Positions 48,901 through 61,100 of a stretch of DNA of 64,000 nt are shown piece after piece (position 1 is the stretch's first letter; each line of letters starts with the position of its first letter). The stretch spans positions 868,001 to 932,000 of the forward strand of contig NW_017803910.1 of assembly GCF_001625305.1 (NCBI RefSeq), in the 5' to 3' direction. A model generated the notes under the pieces. That model was not told the DNA's origin and made no database searches. It worked only from the letters and a program-made list of their open reading frames with translations. The DNA comes from Branchiostoma belcheri. Its lineage: Eukaryota > Chordata > Leptocardii > Amphioxiformes > Branchiostomatidae. A program made the translations under genes and the position numbers.

Positions 48901-50854
48901 CTGCATTGTCGTCAGAATCGAGCTATGTTGGGGTGTTGGGGCAAGCATAAGCTACACAGTATTGTGCATTAACAGATAAGGCTGTTCAATTACTTGATTA
49001 TTTGATGATCTGAGAGCCCACAGGCATTGCTGGTGGAACTTAATGGCTTTTTTCAGGCGCTAGCCTCACTGCCGCTGAAAAGGCTAGGTGAAGCCACGGC
49101 ATTGAACAATAACAAACAAGATTCCCACGATCTTCTTCCTATTCATTTTTTTCTTCAGAAAAAGAACAATAACAACATCAGAGACTAGAAGTTACGGGAC
49201 AAGGAAAAAATTGCCCCAACCAGAACGAAGGGATTAAGGATTTGTTGACATTTCGTCAGCCACTACGCGGTCTCGTCTGCGAGAAGAAAGAAACTGAGTT
49301 AAAAGACGTTAAGGATACGGATGATAACAAGCGGCATAATCGAAGTAATGAGCCACTAAAAGATGTGAAGGCATGATCAGAGAGGAAAATACATTTCTCC
49401 AAAGGAATACACAGTCCATCTCGAAGTAAGGAAAGAAAATAAAACATCTTCAGATTTACAGACGTGTTTTTATGTTTGTTACTGTCTCTCATTCCCGGCT
49501 GCCGAGGTTTTGTGTGTTTTGTGTCTGTTGTGCTATAGACTAGAGCTCTCCCATGATGGGGGAATGTAGAAGGTAAAGAATGGCAAAGAAAGACAAAATG
49601 TGAAGCATGCAGTAAGGTATTCCGTGCGCCTGAGAAAACAGATTCCACTTGTAATCAAAAAGGCTCCGTGACGGCTCATGGCCTTCGAAAGCTGTCTGAG
49701 TTTGACCCTAGAAAGGAATGTTTCTCTTTGGTCTTCTCAAAAAATAATCGTCGAACCAGATATCCTCAGAAAATATGGGCTTCCTATGCGGTAATATGGC
49801 AGATTTCTACTTCCTAGATTCAAGATAAATACAAAGCTATCACGTTTCCTCAGCTTGAACCTTTTGCTTTAGAAATAGTAGAGGTTCTCAAGTATGAGAA
49901 AAGTACAGAACAAAGGCAGCAGCAAAGAATAATCTAGCAGTGCACATACGTATTTGTTTCAAAACGTAACTGTGTTGAGGTAAATCTAATGGTGAATCAT
50001 GTATCACACTGGCATGGTAATGTGTTCGTAGGTGGATCTAGTTTCACCTGCACACGTTTGCCGTGCGTCACACCTGTCGTATCGCCGTCAGACGGCAGGT
50101 TACCCGTAATCCTCCCACAAACACCGCCCCATTACCCCGGCCTAATGCAGCCTCAGCTACCGTTTGCAAAGATAAAAACCTGCGGAGAACACACGCACCC
50201 ATTAGGTATCGCACACCTGCGAGTTTCACGGAAAACCTTCGACATTTCATGGAAATGGCTAAATAAGGAATACTTTGCGCTTCTGTGTCTGCTGTCCATC
50301 CTGTATATACATAGCTGCCCTGCTGACATTTGCACTTCTCGAAAACAACTTCAAGCCAGATGGGCAATTGTGCTGCCAACTACTGTATGTCGGTAGGCCT
50401 GGGGACCTGTCTACCCTCCGTCATTGCCGTCAATACAGTTTCAGGCAACGACAAAGGGCAGTGAACGAACGAAGACTGAAATGGCTACAAAGATACTTGC
50501 GTTGCTTTATGTATACCTGCTAGGAGGAATAATACATTTCGTACATGTAAAGAACAAAACTACGCTTTGGTGGTGCGTGACTCTGCAATCGAGAATCAGA
50601 TACAACCAGCGGCTTTCCTAGAGGTTCAATAAAGTACAATTCTAATAGGGCGCTGTTAATATAACATAAAATTCAACTAGGAGAAAGGGTCAGCATGCCA
50701 AAGAGAAAGGTAGAAGCTTATCAAAACTCCAAGCGTGATTTGAAATTGGATCACAGTAGCGAGTCTTCAGTACTGCTGCTGTGCCCAATCAGAAGTTCCC
50801 ATTTCCACAGAACGGAGACCGTCGGGCAACCAATGAGATACCAGCATCATTGAT

Positions 50855-51060
50855 CATTGAAATATCACTGGGAAATCGTGAAGATCATCGGAATACCTTA
50901 GAGACCATTAAAAGATAATTGAGATCATGAACATATAATCTAGAATTCATGACGACTTTGGAGGTCATTAAGAGATCATTGCAAGACCATTGAAAGATCG
51001 CTTGGAGACATTCGTGATCATTGAGCGCCCAGGCACTAAACGACCGTTAAGTCATCGGCC
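50855..51060. repeat. Degenerate GATCATTGAGA-type tandem repeat
   Basis: Words such as GATCATTGA, GAGATCATGA, AGACCATTGAAAGATC and GATCATTGAGC recur every 10-14 bases. A related tract in the opposite orientation lies at about 53400-53500. Confidence 0.6.
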
Positions 51061-53370
51061 GCATTTGAATTTTGAATCTCAGCTGTCTAACCGACGTCTC
51101 GCCTGTGCTGAATCCCCACTTTACTATCCGGCAAGACCGTTAGATTATAAAGGTCCTTGACATTTTTGCACTATATAAATCTCTTGCTGAAACCTTTCAT
51201 ACCTGCACATCTCCTGACACGACAGGGAATTCCCGCCTTCCGTCCGGAAGTTCGAGGTGAAGTCCCGACTCATTAATATTTTAATCGATGATCAATCAAA
51301 ACGGTCACATTTTCTGTCTGGGTTGACACCAGGTCAGTTAGATCGCAAGGTTTGCTGTCAGTCGGAAACCTACTGAAATACTCAGAGGGCTTTTTATTAA
51401 AAAGAATGCTTTAAATGTTTCCTTTGAGTATTTAAAATCTTATATTTGGTTTTACTCATGATACAGAATTCAATATTTCTAGTGAGTCCCAAACAAATAG
51501 CAGAAGTATATACTAACATTTTCATTAGCGCAATTGGAAGGTTTATTTGCTAGAATATACTTGCAGAACTGTTTGTTATCTACGGATGAAACGCATGCTT
51601 AACTCAGCCTGCAAAAAACGTAGGGAACACCCTTCGAGAGAAAGTTGCCCTAAACGCGTTAATTTTTGATGACGTCACGTACCCTCTATTACCACCTGTT
51701 CTTCATCAATGTAGTTTGCGTGTCGATCGGTAGATCACGTGACGGCCATTCATAAAAAGAAGTGACGTGTGATGTATGATATATCATTACCAGACTATTG
51801 TGGCTGACCGTTTATGATTTATTCCTGATATTCAGTCATCAATTATATTGGTGCACACTTTATGTATACATGGATACAAAGGCCGTTCAGAAACAATCAA
51901 CTGCGACGTTCTATTTGCCCATCGGTTAGGATGTGCGATGGTGTCGACAACAACTATACGTTTATATAATTATACTACACCGAACAGGTATGCATAATAC
52001 TAGTCTGTGACATTTTTTCTATTTATTGAAAATAGTAACAATGAAACAATGGGAAGAAAGTCTATTACTGAAGTTTACAAAATCACAAAATGCGGACATT
52101 CGTAAGTAGAAGATAACCGAATACTAATCATAACTGATCATGGTGTTACAACGACCCTTGCCTTTATTCAAAAGTATAAAGATTAGAAACTATCTATTAT
52201 TTCCTGACGTTTCGCTGGTATCGTATCCAGATCCGTGCCTATCTAGTTCTCTGCCTCTTAGGGTTAGGATCAGGCACAGATCTGCATAGTCCCAGCGTAT
52301 CCAAGAACGTAGTTTTGCCCCGGGCACGGTTCTGGATACGCGTACGAGAGTGGAATATCCAGAACCGTGCTGGATAAAGCACGGTTCTAAATACAACAGC
52401 TGGCCAATATTGCTGATTGAGATACACGTAGGTACGTACTGTTAGGTAATGTTATATGACAGATCAGCAGCCACACCTGCATTTTGGTGGGTTCGTTGAC
52501 ACCTGTTCCGGGGCGTTCTACTTTCGTAAAACGTCCTAACAAATACTGTTTAACAAAGATTTTGTTCTCATCAATCCTATTGGGAATGGGTGGTTCCGTA
52601 TAATGTCATTTCAAGACTGAACACATTTTCGTGATGTCTACTAATTTGTCAAAGATAAAAGATCGTTGTTAACAAAGGTTAAACATGGTTTGAAATGTTG
52701 GGTGTGGCCCTATGAGAAAAGTAGGACATAATACTTTCCTGCTAAAATGTCACACAAATCATTAGCAGACTAGTTCACTATGTGGTCAGATGTATCTGCG
52801 TAAAAAGCGCTATAAAAACCTCTTATGTGGACGATAACTGACTCCTATGTTGCCCTCTCAAATAGCCCACTACACCGTATCCACGGGGTAAAATTAAGCA
52901 CGTCATAACTCCGGTGCTTATGTTAGTATGTCAAGAGGACTCCCCCACTCGAACTGACGTAGTTCGGTCCCACCCATACCCTGCGGTTTTCCTGACATCT
53001 TTGTTTTCATTGTTATCGACAAGTCGTCCCACTTCTCTCAAAGACAAAGTAAGCGACACGCCCAAACACTTCAAACCCTGTTTTAACTTCACTAGCGTCG
53101 GTCTTTCATCTTTGACAAAAGGACTAGACATTACGAAAATGTGTTCAGTCGTTGTCCGGACCCACCCATCCCTCAAAGCATTGTTGAAATGATGCGTTCT
53201 TTATTTCCCGTGCAGAGGTATTTGGCATACAGCTTTGAAGAAGCGGTACACGCTGATGTAATGTTTAGGGTTATGCAAAAACACTCTTCTGCGTTGCAAA
53301 TGCCGGAGTCTATGAGTGGAACTGCCGTTAGTTTAGATAACCTGTCCCTCTTCAGTGGGGATTCCGCAGC
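51061..53370. other. Intergenic DNA between the two GATC-type repeat tracts
   Basis: No gene is recognised. It contains the AACCGTGCC-family copy at 52208-52400. Overlapping short frames on both strands at 52914-53458 show no known domain. Confidence 0.35.
52208..52400. repeat. AACCGTGCC-family repeat, copy 4 (longest)
   Basis: Starts GGTATCGTATCCAGATCCG and ends GGATAAAGCACGGTTCTAAA, like copy 3, but about 190 bp long. Internal opposed arms GGCACGGTTCTGGATACG and TATCCAGAACCGTGC allow folding. Nothing is encoded. Confidence 0.75.
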
Positions 53371-53399
53371 GGTGAGACCGTTTGAAAAACCGTTGACCG

Positions 53400-53500
53400 T
53401 CCAAACATTTGAAAGATCTCCCAGCGGTCTCTCAATGATCTCAAAGGTCTTACGGTGACCTCTCAACGATCTTTCCGTCATCTCAGCGACTAAAGGATTC
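53400..53500. repeat. Degenerate GATCTC-type tandem repeat, inverted relative to 50.9 kb
   Basis: CTCAATGATCTCAAAGGTC, CTCAACGATCTTTCCGTC and similar words repeat about every 12 bases. The reverse complement matches the GATCATTGAGAGA style of the 50.9-kb tract. Confidence 0.55.
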
Positions 53501-55049
53501 TTGGTGGGTCATTGGTTGCCCAACGGCCTCCCTTGAGACCTTACACGGTGTTGCTGAGAGTAATGTAAAAAGCATAGAGTCCGCTCTTAATTGGAAAGCG
53601 CCACCATTAGCCTAACCAATGTTTCAGCACTAAGGACAAACACCATCTGGAACAGTTGGAGCACTGGCAGGCCTGCCAGCAGCGAATCCCCTGCTCGTGG
53701 TAGTAGTAATTTATACACGCATTTTTAAAATGACAACTAAAAGTCTGGCATGTGATCTGTAACTGTAAGAGTGGAAGAGAATTAAAACAACCCTTCCCAC
53801 GACACAATTCATCACCAGATGCACTATAGGAATATTACATGGACACATAAATTCTTTATTGCGCGGATAAATTGACATCTGTTTAATCTATGAAATGGAA
53901 AACCCCCTCTTTAGTCCGACCACTAATTGCAGACATCAGTTATAGAGGGGTAGTCTGGGGTCATTCTAGTCCCCTACTTATTACCCAGCACTACTGTGTT
54001 ACTTTTTACTCTAAACTATTTCTGACCTTTATTGTAAGAAAATGATGTCAAAGTCTAGAATGCATACCAACGGATATATTAATGGGCATGCTTAGCTGAG
54101 AATTAAAGACAGAATTAGAATTAGAAACAGGAATACTGGCAAAACTAGAAAGGGTGATTTCAAAAAGGCTGAATACATCCCAAAATCAAAACTATACCAT
54201 GTTTCTTGTACTCAAAGTTTATTTACTTCTGACACGTTGCTTGTAGCTTGCATGAGGTGTAATTGTGTTGGTGCTGGAAGATGAAATGCAGAAGAACCCC
54301 AGAATCATTTGATGAATGAGTTTGAAATAAGGGGTTTGAAATAGTTTATGTTGCTAAGCAAAATACATCCATTTGTGACCTTAGAACTTGTGAAACTCTC
54401 CCTCATTGACCACACCTTAGTCGTCTATACCAATTCCTTTGTTGAAGTTTGGAACCTCTCATTCATATTGTGTTGAATGATTTGAACTATTTTTATGAAA
54501 CAAAATCTGCAAGCAACCTTGGTTGATCTCATCGTCTTGTATGTTACTGAAATCTCAAAATCTACCTGAATGTGATTGGATTTGCAAGGAATGAATGCAC
54601 TGTGCACAATGTAATCCTTGCACTCTAAATGTACCTTCTCACTTCATGACATATCAAGCATCTTTTTACTTGAGGATTTTAACCATTAACATACTTAAAT
54701 CAAATTATCATGCATGTTCATCTGTGTTAATAGTATTATGTACCTTTTGTGTTGGAGTAAAGTTAAGCATCATACTATACTTAAATCAGTAGGTACTGTG
54801 GTATAATGTTATTCTGTGCGTGTGTCTATTTGTCATAGGACGTAGATATGTAATAAAGTTTTGATGTGTTGAACTTATTTAGAATTTTGTACAAATGTGT
54901 CTTAATCTGTTATATTTATTTTTTGTTGTTTCTTAAGAACTAAATTACCTAAGTTTTTCAGCAATTCAACGTGAACTGAACATAACAAGAACAAGTAGTG
55001 AACAAAACATGTGAATTGTGAAAAAAAATGATGATTGACATTTTGCTAC
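53501..55049. other. AT-rich 3' flank of the right-hand gene
   Basis: No gene is recognised. It presumably includes the 3' UTR of the minus-strand gene. Minus-strand AATAAA words occur at 54920-54915 and again further out, near 54.22 and 53.85 kb, so alternative transcript ends are possible. Confidence 0.4.
54915..54920 (-). terminator. Candidate polyadenylation signal of the right-hand gene
   Basis: TTTATT on the plus strand gives AATAAA on the minus strand, 130 bases after the stop codon at 55050. Further candidates lie near 54.22 and 53.85 kb. Confidence 0.4.
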
Positions 55050-55148
55050 CTAGAAAAGAGCTCCTTTCTTTTTCTTCTTGGCCTGTTTCCTCTGTGCCTC
55101 TTCTTGTAGTCTTTTTTGCAGAGCTTCTCGTCTCATTAGTTCTATATC
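55050..55148 (-). CDS. Unidentified gene, terminal coding exon D, lysine-rich C-terminus
   Basis: The acceptor GTTTATCTCCAG precedes GAT ATA GAA CTA; the 99 bp encode 32 residues and TAG (55052-55050). The sequence is a charged amphipathic helix, MRREALQKRLQEEAQRKQ, followed by AKKKKKGALF. Intron C-D is 5.7 kb, with no other exon needed by phase. Confidence 0.75.
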   Translation of the reverse strand, partial: DIELMRREALQKRLQEEAQRKQAKKKKKGALF

Positions 55149-58100
55149 CTGGAGATAAACAAACAAACAAACAAACAACAAATACGGCATGAATACATAA
55201 TGCAAGCAATGTTTGGTCACATGAGGACCTACTCTTGCTATAGACAAAGAGCAAGGATGTGTAATAGTCATGGGTTCGAATCCCATCTGGGCCATACCAA
55301 AGACTTCAGGAAAGGTACATACAGCTTTCTCTGTTAACCACTCTGCACTTTTGAGTATGAAAATTGAACACACACCATTACCACAATTACGCATAGCGCT
55401 CGCAAAACAGTGTGGCCTGAGGGCAACAGGAATGGAGATGGGCACAGCCCTCATGCATCAAAAGGGTTGGGAAGGATTTTAAATTTGCTTTGTCTGGTAT
55501 TCACTGATGATGAATTAGTTATTGGGACTTTGATGATTACATAACTCTATGGGAGACTGGAGACCAGTGTTGAGACCAGTCATACAGTATTCACACCTGT
55601 AGGAAAATGATGTATGATGGTGGGTTCATACTGTGGTTAAATATTGATGTGATTGTCCCTTTATTAAACGTCCATGTCCAGTGCCACTCATGGTATGTAT
55701 TATTCATTCAGCGCTGCATCTTCTGTATACTGATGGAGATTTAACTTCATCATCTTTCTTTTCCACAAAAACAGTATAAGTCCGGGCTGGTTTATAATGC
55801 AAACAATGAATCTTGAACTCTGAATCAAATCACTGCATTGTTGGGTGGAAAAACTGCAACAACTAGGAAGACAAGGACTGTCTTATACTGTTTGGACCAA
55901 AATATGAGCATTTTTTAGTTGATTCATAACCTAAATACCTTTTTGTTGCAAATCAGAAAAAAATGAAGCAGACAAATCCAAGAACTAATTAATCAAACTG
56001 GTGTAAAACAGTGTAAGAGCAGCCTGTCATTTCATGATGATACGAGGAGATAACATTTATAGAAACTGTCCGTCAACCTCCATACAGATGATAGGCCTGA
56101 TGATGGATGATTCCATTGTAACGTTTAGGGGGACCACCTGTGGAGGGACACCTGCCACAGCACAATAGGCCTGGACAGGTGAGACCAAGGTCTAAATCTT
56201 TAAACACCCTTCTTTTGCCACAGGTGTTCTCTGCCTTAACATGACCAGTAGACTAAATTCCACCACTCTCTTTGAGATTACATGTATTTGCATGAGTGAT
56301 ACATGTTACATTACTTTAAAATGTCAACTAGTAATGTAAACTAAATTCTAAATTATTGTATGCATCTTTGTCTAAGCTACCCCCATGACAAAACTACCAG
56401 TCCATCCATCCTTTTTTGACCTCTTTCTTTCCAAAGTTTCAACAAAAATGTTAATACAGTTCCAAAACAAGCATGTATGCAACTTCTTCCAGGCCCAAAA
56501 GCTGTCTACCAATAAATAGGAAAGGAATTTGCAATGTCATTAGAAGCAACCTCCACAAACTAATTTTAGAAAAAAAGAAACAAAACCCTTCAAGCTAGCT
56601 TAGATCACTAGCAGGAGACCTTCAGGAGTCACTCTGCCAAAACATAAACTACTTGTTGTTTATTTGTTCCGTTCAGTTTGAAATCATCACAGTTTTAGTC
56701 ACAGCAGCCATGTCAAATATCCTGGCCCATTTGCTGAAACAACAAGGCATCATGGGATCACTGTTGCCATGGCAACATAGCATCTTCTCCTCCCCTGATC
56801 AAGGTAGACATTCATGGGGACCATCCTGCAAGGTTGGAAGGGACTGTCTCATAAACCGTTAGTATTTCAAGAAGACAGTACTTCATTCTAAGATTTGCCA
56901 CATTTGTGAATTCTTCAAGAAGTCAATCCTGAAACCAGACCTAAGGTTTGAACCACTCACACCAGGAAGGACCCTGCTCTTTTTGATAAGTGGGGTGGGT
57001 GTGGCTCTGCTTGAACATGGGACCTTCGGCTTTACGTTCCATTGGAGAGGACATCCCTAACCAAAGCTAGGTACATGTACTAATTTCCTCACCTGAGCCA
57101 AATGAAGAAATCGGTGTTAAGTGCTTTCCCAAGGACACAACAATGGGGCCTGCCAGGGATTTGAACCCAGAACCTTTGGATTCTAAGTCAACAACCCTAA
57201 CTACTTTGCCACCCCTGATGCCTGAGGAAAATTCTGCTTCCTACAAAAACTCCCTGACGTAACTTCACGGCACAGCAACTTTCTTAAGGGTTTATAACAG
57301 TTTTCCCTCACATGGGACATTAGCAAAACGGAAGACACAACCGCTAAGTGAGGACTGACGCATGAAAAAGGTGTGCACGGTTTCCCCTAACCTTGGAGAC
57401 CTGTACAGGTGAGACAATGGGTTCAGGTACAGCTTCACCTGAAGGAGGAAAATGCCACTTGAAGAGACGACAGGTGTGGCAGGAGAACAATGGAGGTCTT
57501 GCAATTTCAAGTATGTGTTCGATAAACAGGGTGTCCCATGTAAGTGCAGGAAAGGTTGTACCAGGCACAAGCAACAATACATTAGGTCTGTTGTTGGAAA
57601 TGACATTTCTCATTTCCAAATTCCTGGTCTGGTATTCACTAGTCTGAGACTGGTTCTCTTGCTGAACAGTCTGGGGTTTGAATAAATGAATATTTGCTCA
57701 AAATATATACATTGTATCGGCAAAAGCTCTAAGTGATGTGCTCCTTGTGGGGCGGTATTGTGGAACACACTACCACATCACCTAAAAGCAGCCAGGACCC
57801 TAGCAGCCTTCAAAGAACTTTATGTATTGGGTAATCATTGATATGCAAATTCCAAGCCTGATTTTAATCTTGATTTCTTTTTTGTCCTACTTTGGTTCTA
57901 TGTTATATGATGGTCAGGCTTCACTTTTGTTTCACTTATTTTGGTATTATGATTTCATGCGCAATGTATGCTACTTAAGTTACCTTGCTTTTGTATTATT
58001 TAGTAACTTTTGTAACTTTATAAGTTACTTTTGTTGTTATTTGTATTAGTTTGAGTTTGATGTTTTTGTTTGGGGTCTTCCCCAGGCCCAGGGCTCATTG

Positions 58101-61100
58101 AAAAGCGCCCTACGGGCGATATGTATCCCCCTGGTTAAATAAATAAAAACAAACAAACAAACAAACAAACATACTTGTAACTAACAAATCTGAGTTACAA
58201 TAGCATGAATAACAGGCTTTCTACTGAATGTTTCTTTGATATTACTACAATTTTGTGGGCATAATAATACTTTTTAGTATGTACCATTTAGCCTAATGAT
58301 AATTCAAATGCCATGTGTGTTCTTCTGCACAGGAATGAAACAAAAATCAACAAAGACGACTCAACAAAGCACCTCCACTCCAAAGAAATCTCATGACAGT
58401 AATCAGGCCATTCATGTCCGTACCTGTCATGTCATCAGGTCTGACTGTACAGGCCAGTGGTTATCAAACTTATCTCGTCCCAAATCACGCCGACGGCCGC
58501 ACCAACGCTGGTAATTTCCCCCCTCCACATTAGTCGGTGAGCGGACGTGAATGATCGGCTGTCGTCGCGGCTTAACGAACATGATGTAATCATGGGGAGG
58601 GTGATCTGTAAAGGGCTGTGTGTGTGTGTTTGTTTCTGCTATTCTGTGTGTGCGTGTGTGTGTGTGTGTGCGTGTGTGTGTGCATGTGTGTGCGTGCCTG
58701 CGTGCATGTGTGTGTGTGTGTGTGGACAGTGGTCTCCTGGGCTTGGCAGCTCCCATTTTGAATTGGTCAACCAGCGTAACACACCAGCTTTGCAGGCAGG
58801 TGGCAGCAGCTTGCTATATCACACCTCATCACACCTAAAACATATCTATAACTCTATCTGATGTTTGAACTATATAATGAATTCGAAGAGGCTCCAATCC
58901 AGTTTAAGCTCACCGAAGAGCTAATCTTCCACTGGGTGTGACAGAGAAGGTGTATTTTTTTTAATGTAAGTATTTATAGCTTCATTGTACCAACAAAATC
59001 GGAAGGAAGAACATCATAAACCTTCGCTTAATGTCCCACCCTAAAGACTGCGACCCTTTTCACTAGTGTGCATGCTGAGCAACAACAGCCAAGATTTGAA
59101 CTCCCAACCTCTTGGTCCAAAGACAGGGTGACCAAACCTGTCCTACAACAAAAGTGACTGGGTAGTTCATCTTATCTACAGGAAGAAACTCAGACACGAC
59201 TGTCAACTGTCCCGACCTGAAGTAATCAAACTTATCTTGAAAAGTTAATCCCGCAACGACATCCAACCCTTGTCACAGGGCGGCACTAAAATGTACCACA
59301 GTGGCACAAACAGCTCAGAATTGTTGAGGTTGTCTATAGTTAGAATGGTTAATGTATGGGTGGACAAAGCCCCCCACTCAGGCCACTGCCCATCAAACTT
59401 ATCTCACCCTTAATCACGACAAGGGGCAGCTTAATGCAGATCAATTTTCCCACCTAGATTAACCGGTCAGCGGTCCTGAATGGTCAGTACAGATTAACCA
59501 ATACTGTTTAGTGCCACACCAATCAATTATACTTCCAGGGAAGGAAGTGATGTTTTGGGTGGCTGGGATGGGGGTTTGTGTATCTTTTTTTTTTGTAGGT
59601 AGAATCGTGTTAATTGACCATGAGGCATCACAGCAGTATGAGGTATTGCTTGGCACTCTACCTCAAGCAGTATACATTTACTAATTGGTCCCCAGTGTAA
59701 CAGGCCAAAATCCACGCAGGTCAGAATAAACCCTGGGTACAATTTGGACAGGGATATGTTGTGTGACTGTTACACCTGAGAACCACAAAGGTAAATCAAT
59801 CTGAATATGTCTGCCATTCTCAAAGGCAAACTGTGGCTCTCTTGTGGTTTGCTGGTTTGCAGTAGTCCACCACAGCCCTCAAATTCAAAGGCTCCCCAAG
59901 CACTGAAACACTGCACTCCCTTTGTTAGGACTATAGTTGCCAATTTTTATTTCTCAGTAAGTCCGGGCAGTCTAGCGGTCTTCCATATTAATCCCTACTT
60001 GCTAACAAACTGCTCTTTTCAGCCCTCCCTGGGAGACGCAAGGATCTAAACAGAAGTGCCTTTTTCCTGGCCAAACACCCGGTGTGTAAAAAGGGATCAA
60101 AGTTGTACATCAGCAGCTTAGCCACTCTGTTTACCATCCACTGTATAATCCATCTGCTGCACAGATAGGTAAATACCCAGGAGAGTGGAAGAAATCTTTT
60201 ATAAAGCCAACCTTAGGGTCTCCTTTCTGGATCGTTCTGAGACCACATCAAGTCAATTCTCTGGTTCTTGGCGTTAAAAAAAATGATGCTGAAGTGAAAT
60301 ATGATCATGAAAACAGAGGCTGAGGGGAAAGTTTGTAATTTGATACACACAGAGAAGGAAAAATGTCATACTCAAGCTTTTCCTCTCAGCTATCCGGATT
60401 TCATTTTGTGCCTTCGGTTCATTTTTGACACCAAAGAAAAATATAACCTCTTGGGGTTAAATAGAGGTGTAGTCCTTTCCATACCCAAGCACTCTTATCC
60501 TAAGTAAATTCTGATGTTGTTGTAATGTAAGTCCTTTTTTTTTGCATCGGTAAATCTTAAAAAGCCCTGAAATTTGCACAGGGGATTGATTGAACCCTCG
60601 AGATATGCACAGCCACTGACTTTTCTGAGGTAAACATGTTTCTTTCTTTGGACAAAAAAATTGTATAATGACCTTCATCCCAAGGGTGGTTGTTATGGAC
60701 AAGTGGTCAGAGGTGATCGACATAAAAAAAGGTATTTCTGCAATTTAGAAAAAGACACAAAGCAGTGTTGTCATACTAACAACTTTTTACATGTTTTATA
60801 ATGCACAAGAACCAACGAAATAAATTCATACCTTTTGGGATTTCTCAGGTGTTGAAACGGCCCCCCCTCCCTTGAGTGGCGACCCGGCAGGTCGTTTCCG
60901 TGGTGACACACTCGGTGACCTCTGCTCCTCGACATGGGACGGTGACCCCTTGGTGGCTCCTGGGGCATGATGGGTAGTTGTACCACCCAAAAGCATTGTG
61001 TCCTCATCTGAACCTACAAGAAAGGCATTTAGAAATACAAACTTAAAATGGTACAAGCTTAGTGAACACTGCCCAATCAGAATTTTAGTTTTCAAACAAC

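Larger units (their letters stand above)
41482..50850. other. Upstream intergenic DNA without a recognised gene
   Basis: AT-rich, with GC-rich patches at 42.0-42.15, 45.68-45.95, 46.7-46.88 and 47.69-47.9 kb. It contains hairpins at 42512-42571 and 44976-45011, a diverged duplication near 42.84 and 43.01 kb and a GATA/TAGA-rich simple tract at 43245-43310. I see no exon with convincing splice sites and domain content. Confidence 0.4.
55149..60831 (-). other. Intron between exons C and D of the right-hand gene
   Basis: An intron of 5,683 bp, phase 0, filled with repeats: a SINE (55230-55485), a second SINE (about 56930-57215), a LINE 3' end (57740-58172), a (TG)n run (58617-58722), two related blocks (58450, 59380) and a third SINE-like piece (59030-59130). 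No extra exon is seen. Confidence 0.75.

Noticed and set aside
52914-53458. Overlapping frames on both strands that might be a decayed transposon protein
   Set aside because: No reverse transcriptase, transposase or other motif is visible; the region adjoins degenerate simple repeats.
55265-55292. A possible functional tRNA gene at the GGTTCGAATCC box
   Set aside because: No proper acceptor stem or A box; the downstream body fits a SINE.
58427-58861. Cys/Val-rich and His/Thr-rich frames
   Set aside because: Produced by the (TG)n microsatellite.
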